DNA from: Bacteroidota bacterium
GTDB lineage: Bacteria > Bacteroidota > Rhodothermia > Rhodothermales > JAHQVL01
Assembly (NCBI GenBank): GCA_039111535.1
Contig: JBCCIM010000033.1
Span: 1-39,881, forward strand
Direction: 5' to 3'
Length of the DNA stretch: 39,881 bases
Of the stretch, positions 33,937 through 39,881 are shown one piece after another (the stretch's first letter is position 1; each line of letters opens with the position of its first letter). The notes beneath the pieces were generated by a model. It ran no database searches. It worked only from the letters and a program-made list of their open reading frames with translations, and was not told where the DNA came from. The position numbers and the translations under genes are program-made.

Positions 33937-34466
33937 AGTACGTGCAGCATCAGATACACAACGACCCCGGTAACAGACACGTACAACCAGATAGGCAGCG
34001 TCCACCTGGCCAGTTTTCTGTGACTGGTAAAGCGTTCCTGTGAAGCATAGAACACAGTGATCAACGCCATGGGTAGCGAAAAGATGGACAGCACAATGTG
34101 GGTGATCAGGACAAAAAAGTAGACGGCCCGAATTCCACCGACACCTGTGTAGGGGGTATCACCTTGAAAATTGTGGTACGTGAGGTAACTGACCAGAAAC
34201 AACGCGGAGAATACAAGCGCTGCAACCATAAATCGCTGGTGTACTTTGTAATTCTTGCGCCTTACAAAGACATAGCCACAAACCAGACAGGCTGCACATA
34301 ACGCATTTAACGAAGCATTCACCGCCGGCAAATGTTTGACAAACGCCAGCGTCTGCGCAGAGGGCGTTTTGAAGTAAATCAGCCAGAACAAAAAGCCTAT
34401 CGCAACCATACTGATCGCAATAATGAGGCGGACGCCTTTTTTAGATTCTTGGGATACAGCTTCCAT
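33933..34466 (-). CDS. DUF420 family membrane protein (CtaM/YozB-like)
   Basis: 177 residues, about five membrane segments (15-33, 48-68, 78-98, 113-138, 153-174). NASLNALCAACLVCGYVFVRRKNYKVHQRFM, a conserved YLTYH and RAVYFFVLITHIVLS fit DUF420, with conserved His residues in membrane helices. The Staphylococcus homologue CtaM is needed for assembly of the aa3-type oxidase; this copy lies in the cytochrome oxidase region, downstream of a cytochrome c and ctaA, which supports that role. Its stop codon lies within the right arm of the foldback element. Confidence 0.86.
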   Translation of the reverse strand: MEAVSQESKKGVRLIIAISMVAIGFLFWLIYFKTPSAQTLAFVKHLPAVNASLNALCAACLVCGYVFVRRKNYKVHQRFMVAALVFSALFLVSYLTYHNFQGDTPYTGVGGIRAVYFFVLITHIVLSIFSLPMALITVFYASQERFTSHRKLARWTLPIWLYVSVTGVVVYLMLHVL

Positions 34467-34551
34467 AAAAGGTATCAGAAATTGGTAAACACTAAAAAGT
34501 AGAAAACAGGCGCGCCGCTCTCTCCTTCAACATCTCAAGCCAGACAGCTCT

Positions 34552-34962
34552 CTAGGAGTTACTGAGGCTCAATACATACGTTGCAACAGCACCCAACTGG
34601 TCGTCGGTGAGGTGCCCCATCGGCGGCATCATACCAGGATACTGCTTGGGCTTAGGAACGCCAACTTTGATCAGTGCTACCAATTTTTCGATATCTGCCG
34701 GCGGTTCGATATTCAACCACTCATCGTCTGTCAGGTTAGGTGCGAAATCAGAGCCTTCACCAGCAGCGCCGTGGCAGGTGTAACAAATAGCCGTTCCAGA
34801 AAACAGTGCTTTCCCTTCAGCGACGACCGGATCTTCATCCGATGTGGTTTCAGCTTCAGTTACCGGCGCAGATGCTTCGCTTGCAGCGGGCGCCCTGCTT
34901 TCTCCTGCACATCCCACAGAAATCAATGCGGCAATCACGAGGAGGCTCAACGTCTTTGCCAT
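34552..34962 (-). CDS. Lipoprotein monoheme cytochrome c
   Basis: 136 residues. Lipobox ISVGC (Cys18) anchors it in the membrane, then a 30-residue Ala/Ser/Thr/Glu-rich linker, then a class I cytochrome c fold with heme attachment CYTCH (60-64) and the axial Met in YPGMMPPMGHLTDDQ. The C-terminal helix (DQLGAVATYVLSL) is typical. A membrane-tethered cytochrome of this size can donate electrons to the neighbouring oxidase or accept them from the complex III equivalent. A weak Shine-Dalgarno-like AGAGG lies about 10 bases before the ATG. It follows ctaA by 61 bases. Confidence 0.9.
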   Translation of the reverse strand: MAKTLSLLVIAALISVGCAGESRAPAASEASAPVTEAETTSDEDPVVAEGKALFSGTAICYTCHGAAGEGSDFAPNLTDDEWLNIEPPADIEKLVALIKVGVPKPKQYPGMMPPMGHLTDDQLGAVATYVLSLSNS

Positions 34963-35023
34963 ATCAGTATTTCCTCTTTGATGGCTAGGGGATCAGGTTA
35001 CGCGAGGTAACGTGGATTTAAAG

Positions 35024-35974
35024 TCAGGCGGTTTCTTCTTTGGGGACCGCTTTCCTTGCAGCCAACAGAACGAGTCCGATTGTAGTTGCAAAGAAAAGCG
35101 CACCAACGACCATATGTGTGGTATTGAGCACAACCTGTAGCGTAGTGCGCATGCTATCAATGTCTTTCAAAATAATAAAATAAGCCGCAAAGCCGAGGAT
35201 TATTTGCAGGGTGAGGATGCCGGCAAGTCCGTGGGACAATTTGGATACAAGCGTCTTTTCGGGATCGGCCTGGCGCGCTGCTTTGATCGTCATGAATACC
35301 ATGGCAAAAACAACGGCAGCACCTAACATGTGGATGCCGGCCAACATGGGATCTACGCCATCTCCGCGATGCCGCAATAAAGCGCCCAGAATGATCTGTC
35401 CGTAGAGCAGTACTGCAGTGAGTACAGAAAGCCGGCGAAAGCGCGTTGCAGCCTCCCCCTCAATCAGCACACCTTCTGCCCGAAGCCATGAACCTGAGGT
35501 AAAAAAGGCCATCGACACCAACGTGGCAAAGAAGAGTTGTGCGGTACAGGCATGTACTACAGCAAGGTCAAGCGATATCCATACCACCCGCAATCCACCG
35601 AGTACGCCCTGCAAGATGACCAGTAGCAGTGCAAATAACCCAATCCGTTTCATCCAGGGACGCGGATCAGCAAAAAAGGTCCAGAAAGCGAGCAGCAAAG
35701 TCAGCGCGCCTACAATCATACCCATCAGGCGGTGCCCGTGCTCAGCAAGTACAGGGGGGATTTTGTACCAGTCGGGCGTTGGGTTGATGGGGTCAATGGA
35801 ATCAAACGTTGTAGGCCAATCGGGTACAGCGAGCCCAGCTTCAATGCTGGTGACAACGGCGCCCCAGCCAAGCAAAACTACGGTAAAGCCAAGGGCAACA
35901 AGCGTAAACACATGCCGGCGGCGCATGCTCGAAGTTTCAGGTAACGGAACTGCACGAAGAGCCGAACGCATCAT
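35024..35974 (-). CDS. ctaA: Heme A synthase (COX15/CtaA family)
   Basis: Oxidises the methyl group of heme O to heme A for aa3-type oxidases. 316 residues from the ATG at 35974; the frame is open 44 codons upstream to 36106 but that part is unrelated. Eight membrane helices in two four-helix bundles; each bundle has two heme-binding His: EHGHRLMG and VVHACTAQLFFA in the first, IHMLGAAVVFA and NTTHMVVGALFF in the second. DWPTTFDSIDP is the periplasmic loop of the first bundle, and RHRGDGVDPMLAG the start of the second. A Met-Met start and RRRH at about residues 18-20 give the N-in charge. Confidence 0.9.
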   Translation of the reverse strand: MMRSALRAVPLPETSSMRRRHVFTLVALGFTVVLLGWGAVVTSIEAGLAVPDWPTTFDSIDPINPTPDWYKIPPVLAEHGHRLMGMIVGALTLLLAFWTFFADPRPWMKRIGLFALLLVILQGVLGGLRVVWISLDLAVVHACTAQLFFATLVSMAFFTSGSWLRAEGVLIEGEAATRFRRLSVLTAVLLYGQIILGALLRHRGDGVDPMLAGIHMLGAAVVFAMVFMTIKAARQADPEKTLVSKLSHGLAGILTLQIILGFAAYFIILKDIDSMRTTLQVVLNTTHMVVGALFFATTIGLVLLAARKAVPKEETA

Positions 35975-36155
35975 ATCGCAATACAAAAAAAGCTTCAAAA
36001 GCAGGTTGAACAAAGAAAATGCTGCACTTTTCCGTGGCAACGAGGCAACCCTGACGCTGTTCCATTTGATCTGGATCTTCAACATTTCGTCATCCTGCAA
36101 CGTCACTTTCAGGATTTCCCCTACATCCTTTTAAGGGCGTCCGGTGCAGGCGCTT

Positions 36156-36839
36156 TTACAACAAAGACTCACCGTTCATATCTGTGGTAAGGTAGCCCGT
36201 CATCACCTCCAGGAAAGGAAGCATTTTGGAAAAGCCCATGGCAACCTGCTGCTCGAAGCCCTCAGCAAGCACATCACTATCTGTATAGGTGTGTTTGACG
36301 AGAAATTGTTTATGGTTGAGCAAGTCGATATCCGGGTGTGTTTTATCAAACCCTTTAGGAGCAGTTTTGAGTTTTTGCCCTTCCATTGACCCGAAAAATT
36401 TTTTAAACGCCTTGCCTTCCAACACGTCACGCAGCGGTTCTGCGTCTGCGGCTATTTGCCGGCGAAGGTGCAATAAGTCATCTTTATTGGGGCCCCAGAA
36501 GCCACCTCCGATGTAGGTGTTACCGGGCTCGATATGAAAAGCCATGCCTCCCCTGCGTGAAGCACCAGCGCGCTTGAATGAGCCTCCCCAATACACCTTG
36601 TAGGGCGTCTTGTCTTTCGAAAAGCGTATGTCGCGATAGATACGGTAAATCGTTTTACGGGGAGAACGGGGCTCCATCACGTCAAAAGCTGACAACGCTT
36701 GCATCACGGTCTCGGCAAAACAAAGGGCTTCTGCGTGCGATTGCTCGTATGTGCTGCGGTTTTCTTCAAACCATGCGCGGTCATTATTCCCTCGCAAGGC
36801 CAGTAAGAAGTCGAAGGAGTATTGTGTTATGCAGCCCAT
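36156..36839 (-). CDS. DUF2461 family protein
   Basis: 227 residues; the segment TIYRIYRDIRFSKDKTPYK followed by GGMAFHIEPGNTYIGGGFWGP and LKTAPKGFDKTHPDIDLL is the DUF2461 (TIGR02453) signature. No signal peptide or membrane segment. Function of the family is unknown in bacteria and fungi. Its ATG is 5 bases after the CusF-like stop, so the two are probably cotranscribed, but nothing links it to copper. Confidence 0.9.
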   Translation of the reverse strand: MGCITQYSFDFLLALRGNNDRAWFEENRSTYEQSHAEALCFAETVMQALSAFDVMEPRSPRKTIYRIYRDIRFSKDKTPYKVYWGGSFKRAGASRRGGMAFHIEPGNTYIGGGFWGPNKDDLLHLRRQIAADAEPLRDVLEGKAFKKFFGSMEGQKLKTAPKGFDKTHPDIDLLNHKQFLVKHTYTDSDVLAEGFEQQVAMGFSKMLPFLEVMTGYLTTDMNGESLL

Positions 36840-36844
36840 AGTGT

Positions 36845-37153
36845 CTACTCGATAACCTCTAATAAAACAATAGCCGGCTCCATGTCATCTATTGCAATGG
36901 TAAACTGAACGGAATCGCCCACGGCGATCCCATTGAGCACTGTTGAATCTTTCACCGCAAAAAACATGGCCATGGCATCCATATACCCTGGGATGTCTTC
37001 GTGGTCGATATTTACGTACGATTTTGAATCAGTAATCACTTTTACAATACCGCGAGCCTCAAACGTTTGGGGTTGCACAGTCGCTTCTTTTTTTGCACAC
37101 GCCGGCAACAGTGCCACAACAAGCACAACGATAGCAAAACTTACATACTTCAT
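36845..37153 (-). CDS. CusF-like periplasmic copper-binding lipoprotein
   Basis: 102 residues from ATG 37153 (an ATG eight codons upstream is also possible). Lipobox LLPAC with Cys19. The small OB-fold copper domain shows ARGIVKVI, VNIDHEDIPGYMDAMAMFFAV and GDSVQFTI. In CusF the copper ligands are His, Met, Met and a capping Trp; here His51, Met61 and Met63 fit and Met58 stands where the Trp would be. It could deliver copper to the nearby oxidase or protect against copper in the periplasm. Confidence 0.85.
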   Translation of the reverse strand: MKYVSFAIVVLVVALLPACAKKEATVQPQTFEARGIVKVITDSKSYVNIDHEDIPGYMDAMAMFFAVKDSTVLNGIAVGDSVQFTIAIDDMEPAIVLLEVIE

Positions 37154-37345
37154 GCTCTTGTAAAGGCTGGTGGTCATTCAGTCATGCAACTCACCCACAA
37201 CAGTAATGAGTTAGAAGTCTAAAAGTACAACCTTCTGGAAGGGAGAAATGCGAAGAATGCCTGAAAGAAAGGTACGTGCCTCAAAGTGGCTACTAGATGG
37301 GCGATGGGACTGGGCTTTCCCTGCAAGATAAAAAACACTGGAGAG

Positions 37346-37367
37346 ATCCTTAGCATTCGCTCAGGAT
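37346..37367. repeat. Copy of dispersed ATCCT...AGGAT repeat
   Basis: GAGATCCTTAGC, then ATTCGCTCAGGATACGG: ATCCT (37346-37350) and AGGAT (37363-37367) flank TAGCATTCGCTC. It resembles the two degenerate copies near 19.2 kb and sits in the gap between the 103-residue and CusF-like genes. Confidence 0.5.
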
Positions 37368-37369
37368 AC

Positions 37370-37410
37370 GGCTTTGTCTGTGCTTAATTTTGGTTTTTTC
37401 CGACAAAGCC
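37370..37410 (-). terminator. Hairpin at the stop of the 103-residue protein gene
   Basis: GGCTTTGTC (37370-37378) and GACAAAGCC (37402-37410) form a perfect 9-bp stem with a 23-base loop that starts at the stop codon of the gene. No T-tract follows on the minus strand, so it is at best a weak terminator or an mRNA end stabiliser. Confidence 0.45.
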
Positions 37411-37721
37411 TAGTTACGGCGGTCGTGTAAATCTTCGAACCAGGACAACGGGAGTCCTTCAGAATCGCCGTGGGCGTAAAAGTAGGAAGCGTCAGCGTGC
37501 TGTACAAACTGATGGCGCTGGTCCTCGCGGATTTCTCTGACGCCAACAGGAATGGTAATCCCTTTTTCTGTGGCTTCGCGGCGAAAGATGGTAGGATCGA
37601 GATCAAGGTCTGCAGTCTCCTCCGGGAAGAAAAGCCTGTACGCAGTAATCACCACCCACGTCAACATAAAGAAGAGGATAGGTACGGCAACAATCGTAAA
37701 TAAGGTAAAGAAAGTCAGCAT
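37410..37721 (-). CDS. Small membrane protein in the oxidase region
   Basis: 103 residues. One N-terminal membrane segment (about 2-28, LTFFTLFTIVAVPILFFML), then a soluble tail rich in charged residues with EETADLDLD and REIREDQRHQFVQHADASYFYAH. I recognise no family. Its position between the oxidase subunits and the CusF-like gene invites the idea of a small accessory subunit or assembly factor, comparable in size to CcoQ-like or CtaO-like proteins, but there is no sequence support for that. Confidence 0.62.
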   Translation of the reverse strand: MLTFFTLFTIVAVPILFFMLTWVVITAYRLFFPEETADLDLDPTIFRREATEKGITIPVGVREIREDQRHQFVQHADASYFYAHGDSEGLPLSWFEDLHDRRN

Positions 37722-38007
37722 TGTATTACGCTGCCCCCATTAACGGATGGCCTGTGAGATTAGTGCTTGATTAAATTGTAACAGGTAAATGTATTTGATG
37801 CAAGTTGTAAAGAGAAATTTAAACACCTTGTTACAAGTTGTGCCGGATTTCTCTGCTTCAGCGCATTCACCTGGTGTATAAGATGGGCCATGGTTTTATG
37901 ACCAATCTGCAAAGCCCAAGTTCCAAACAAAAAAGCAGCCCGGCAAACGTGTTGCGGGGCTGCTAATAAAACACATGACTGGCGCCAAACGCACAGCCTA
38001 AAAGAAC
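37722..38007. promoter_or_regulatory. Intergenic region with TTGTAACA inverted repeat and oxidase terminator
   Basis: 286 bases. TTGTAACA (37776-37783) and TGTTACAA (37829-37836) are a perfect 8-bp inverted repeat 45 bases apart, upstream of the 103-residue gene; spacing is long for a single operator. AAGTTGT recurs at 37802-37808 and 37835-37841. The terminator of the ctaDEF transcript (37929-37964) follows. Confidence 0.4.
37929..37964 (-). terminator. Intrinsic terminator of the ctaD-ctaE-ctaF transcript
   Basis: On the minus strand AGCAGCCC-(C.C)-GCAA, short loop, TTGC-GGGCTGCT followed by TTTTTT (complement of 37929-37934). Eight plus four pairs around one mismatch. Lies 44-80 bases past the ctaF stop. 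Confidence 0.9.
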
Positions 38008-38451
38008 TTAGTGATCAGAACCTGCTTCTTCGGTTGCTGTAGCCTCAGCCGGCGCTTCGATCACCTCGCCATTCAACACGCGCTCACGCATGAGCAATTC
38101 TTCTTCGGCGCGCTGCTCGTCCATAATGGTTTGGGTACCCACATTCCCTACGTCGCCGCGGAAGGCAGTATCGAACAGGGTAAATGAGAGGAATACGACA
38201 ACAAAGATACAGCCAAGCCCCAGAATGAGCGCGTTGACTTTGTTGTCCCATTTGAGGGCCATAAAGAAAGTAATTACCAGCGAAGCCTTCGTCAATGCGA
38301 TCGCCATAGCCAACGGGAAGTTGAGCGGACCGATATCAACATACTTAGCGGTAAGAACGGTAAAGATGGTAAGAAACACGAGTCCGCCAAAAACAGCCCA
38401 CAGGAGTTTCAGTGGGATGATATGATGGTCGTGATGTTCTGCGTGTGCCAT
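38008..38451 (-). CDS. ctaF: Cytochrome c oxidase subunit IV (CtaF family)
   Basis: 147 residues with three membrane helices (about 16-38, 46-67, 73-96) typical of bacterial subunit IV (COX4_pro). ALTKASLVITFFMALKWDNKVN is the core signature of the family. A His-rich N-terminus (MAHAEHHDHH) and an acidic C-terminal tail of about 50 residues (QRAEEELLMRERVLNGEV...) extend beyond the usual 110 residues. Subunit IV stabilises the oxidase. Last gene before the terminator, 56 bases downstream of ctaE. Confidence 0.9.
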   Translation of the reverse strand: MAHAEHHDHHIIPLKLLWAVFGGLVFLTIFTVLTAKYVDIGPLNFPLAMAIALTKASLVITFFMALKWDNKVNALILGLGCIFVVVFLSFTLFDTAFRGDVGNVGTQTIMDEQRAEEELLMRERVLNGEVIEAPAEATATEEAGSDH

Positions 38452-38507
38452 GGAGTTAGATCCAGATAAAAAGATTAATCAATTTCGAGTAGAGGTAGCC
38501 GGCAAGG

Positions 38508-39224
38508 CTAAATGAGGTACATCAGCGGGAAAAGGAAAATCCAGATGATATCCACGATATGCCAGTAGAGTCCGGTCAATTCCACCGGTGTGTACCACTG
38601 ACTCGAAAAATGGCCGAGCTTGGCTCGAATGGCAAGCCACGTCATCAGTCCCATGCCCACGAGCACGTGAAAGCCGTGAATGCCGGTCATGATAAAGTAG
38701 ATGCTAAAGAACTGCGGTGCATAAGGAATATCGTATGCTTCGTACCCAGCGCCATGTGGCTCAAAGCCGGCACCTGGGAAAATACCATGCTCAAACTTGG
38801 CCGAGTACTCGAAGAATTTGACCACCATAAATACCCCGGCGAAGGCGAGGGTGAGCATCAAATTCCAGAAGAGCCATTTTTGATTGCCTTTCTGAATACT
38901 ATGAATCGCAAGCGCAACAGTCAGCGATGACGCAAGCAGCACCAGCGTATTGAGGCCACCCATTTTCCAATCGAGCAATTCAGCCGAATGCGCAAATACT
39001 TCCGGATGCCAGACACGATACACCGTGTAGGCAACAAACATCCCACTAAAGAGAAGAATCTCCGTGATCAGGAATAGCCACATGCCCATTTTGGCAGCAT
39101 CAAATTGCTGCTCGGCAGACACGAAGTGGTGCTGCAGGTAATGTGGATGGTCGTGACCGTTATGGTGGTCAGCATCAGCGTGCGCGTCGGCTGCCCCTTC
39201 GGTTGCTACAGTAGTTGAAGCCAT
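38508..39224 (-). CDS. ctaE: Cytochrome c oxidase subunit III (CtaE)
   Basis: 238 residues. Five membrane helices; FLITEILLFSGMFVAYTVYR, HSIQKGNQKWLFWNLMLTLAFA, FFSIYFIMTGIHGFHVLVGM and YWHIVDIIWIFLFPLMYLI are family hallmarks. Subunit III has no redox centre and guides oxygen and proton uptake. The N-terminus carries 8 His between residues 15 and 33 (HADADHHNGHDHPHYLQHH), an unusual metal-binding-like extension. ctaD ends 22 bases before the start, so they are one operon. Confidence 0.93.
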   Translation of the reverse strand: MASTTVATEGAADAHADADHHNGHDHPHYLQHHFVSAEQQFDAAKMGMWLFLITEILLFSGMFVAYTVYRVWHPEVFAHSAELLDWKMGGLNTLVLLASSLTVALAIHSIQKGNQKWLFWNLMLTLAFAGVFMVVKFFEYSAKFEHGIFPGAGFEPHGAGYEAYDIPYAPQFFSIYFIMTGIHGFHVLVGMGLMTWLAIRAKLGHFSSQWYTPVELTGLYWHIVDIIWIFLFPLMYLI

Positions 39225-39246
39225 CAGAAACTAATTTATAATGCTG

Positions 39247-39881
39247 TTATGAAGAAGCCTGTCCTGAACTCGGCACAGGTGCGTCAGGGGTTGGCACGCC
39301 CGGGGCGCCGTCTCCAGCAGAGCCGTCACCGCCATCGCGGAAAATATCGTCAACTGCGTCGAAGTCGTAAGGGCCATGTGTAACCACTGGCGGGCTCACG
39401 AAGTTGTGCGGGTCAGGTGGCGACGTTGCATGTGTCCACTCTAACGTTGCAGCGCCCCAAGGATTTGAAGGAGCCGGCTTGCCTCTCATGAGCGAGTGGA
39501 TAAAGCATCCGAGCACGAGGAAAAGGCCAACGGCCAGCACCCAGGATCCATAAGTAGAAAGCTGGTGGAGGCTCTCAAATTCTTCGAGATAATCGTAGTA
39601 ACGCCGTGGCATGCCCTGGCTTCCCAGAATCAACTGTGGGAAGAAGGTCAGGTTAAACCCGAAGAAAATCAGGCCACAGGCAATACGTCCAACTGTTTCG
39701 CTGTACATCTTGCCTGTCATCTTTGGCCACCAGTAGTGCAATGCACCAATAGCAGCGATCACCGTACCACCCATCATCACATAGTGGAAGTGGCTTACAA
39801 CGAAGTAGGTATCGTGCAGGTGAATATCAATGGCCAGTACACCCAGCATGATGCCTGTCAGGCCACCAATGGTAAACAGGA
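39247..39881 (-). CDS. ctaD: Cytochrome c oxidase subunit I (CtaD), C-terminal part
   Basis: The catalytic subunit, cut by the window end: the frame is open to base 39881, so only about 211 codons of some 550-600 are present. The visible part starts [33 protein letters not shown], in which the two His of SHFHYV bind heme a3 and heme a. [21 protein letters not shown] is the usual C-terminal signature, followed by a Gly/Ala/Pro/Ser-rich tail of some 40 residues. CuB and proton-channel residues lie outside the window. Heads the ctaD-ctaE-ctaF unit as far as seen; ctaC should be upstream. Confidence 0.95.
   Translation of the reverse strand, partial: LFTIGGLTGIMLGVLAIDIHLHDTYFVVSHFHYVMMGGTVIAAIGALHYWWPKMTGKMYSETVGRIACGLIFFGFNLTFFPQLILGSQGMPRRYYDYLEEFESLHQLSTYGSWVLAVGLFLVLGCFIHSLMRGKPAPSNPWGAATLEWTHATSPPDPHNFVSPPVVTHGPYDFDAVDDIFRDGGDGSAGDGAPGVPTPDAPVPSSGQASS

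Noticed and set aside
33840-34043. 67-codon open frame within the foldback element
   Set aside because: It spans the hairpin and runs antisense into the DUF420 gene; composition and location do not suggest a real protein.
35975-36106. Extended N-terminus of CtaA
   Set aside because: The extra 44 codons add a polar segment and a short hydrophobic piece unlike CtaA, and a Met-Met start at 35974 fits the family length better.

Overview
The window is a contiguous chromosomal segment of a bacterium that most resembles the Rhodothermota/Bacteroidota. The reasons are the Bacteroidota-style YbeY metal site and PdxJ motifs, a DUF3822/PilM-like gene beside rsmD and coaD, bacillithiol synthesis (bshA), DUF5916, DUF2723 and PorT-like outer-membrane proteins, very few Shine-Dalgarno sequences, and an aerobic heme-copper oxidase locus. 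G+C looks close to one half, and the hexamer GCCGGC is strikingly common on both coding and non-coding DNA. I see no tRNA, rRNA, CRISPR array, intact insertion sequence, prophage or defence locus; most of the window is ordinary core-genome content.

Left part (1-6.3 kb, all on the minus strand): a partial surface lipoprotein, an M50 membrane protease, an aspartate-type aminotransferase with its own terminator, coaD, rsmD, a PilM-like/DUF3822 protein and a single-span membrane protein. Then pdxJ, era and a SnoaL-like protein (+) face pdxB (-), so two steps of DXP-dependent vitamin B6 synthesis sit close together. A SleB-like hydrolase, an outer-membrane beta-barrel and bshA follow, separated by clear intrinsic terminators.

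Middle part (13.3-29.8 kb): a Tat-exported molybdenum hydroxylase large subunit with its 2Fe-2S partner (iorB/iorA type), a lipoprotein amidase, a seven-repeat FG-GAP lipoprotein, a large DUF5916 outer-membrane protein, a CBU_0592-like membrane protein, an MBL-fold hydrolase, a membrane metallophosphoesterase, an LptF/LptG permease coupled to rsmI, and a DUF2723 (GT117-like) membrane glycosyltransferase.

Right part (29.8-39.9 kb): a cold-shock gene with a textbook TTGACA-17-TATAAT promoter, long leader and perfect Shine-Dalgarno; an unknown protein translationally coupled to ybeY; hpf with a repetitive leader; metF divergent from an MTA/SAH-nucleosidase-like protein that lacks expected catalytic residues; a 168-bp foldback element; then a minus-strand cytochrome oxidase region in transcription order ctaD (cut by the window end), ctaE, ctaF, a small membrane protein, a CusF-like copper protein, DUF2461, ctaA, a lipoprotein cytochrome c and a DUF420/CtaM-like protein. 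Together these supply the catalytic subunits, heme A synthesis, copper handling and an electron carrier.

The observations most worth a second look are the foldback element, the nucleosidase-like protein beside metF, the PilM-like protein in the rsmD-coaD cluster, the repeated hairpins ahead of hpf, the His-rich N-termini of two oxidase subunits, and the GCCGGC excess. I did not find a convincing wholly new multi-gene system.
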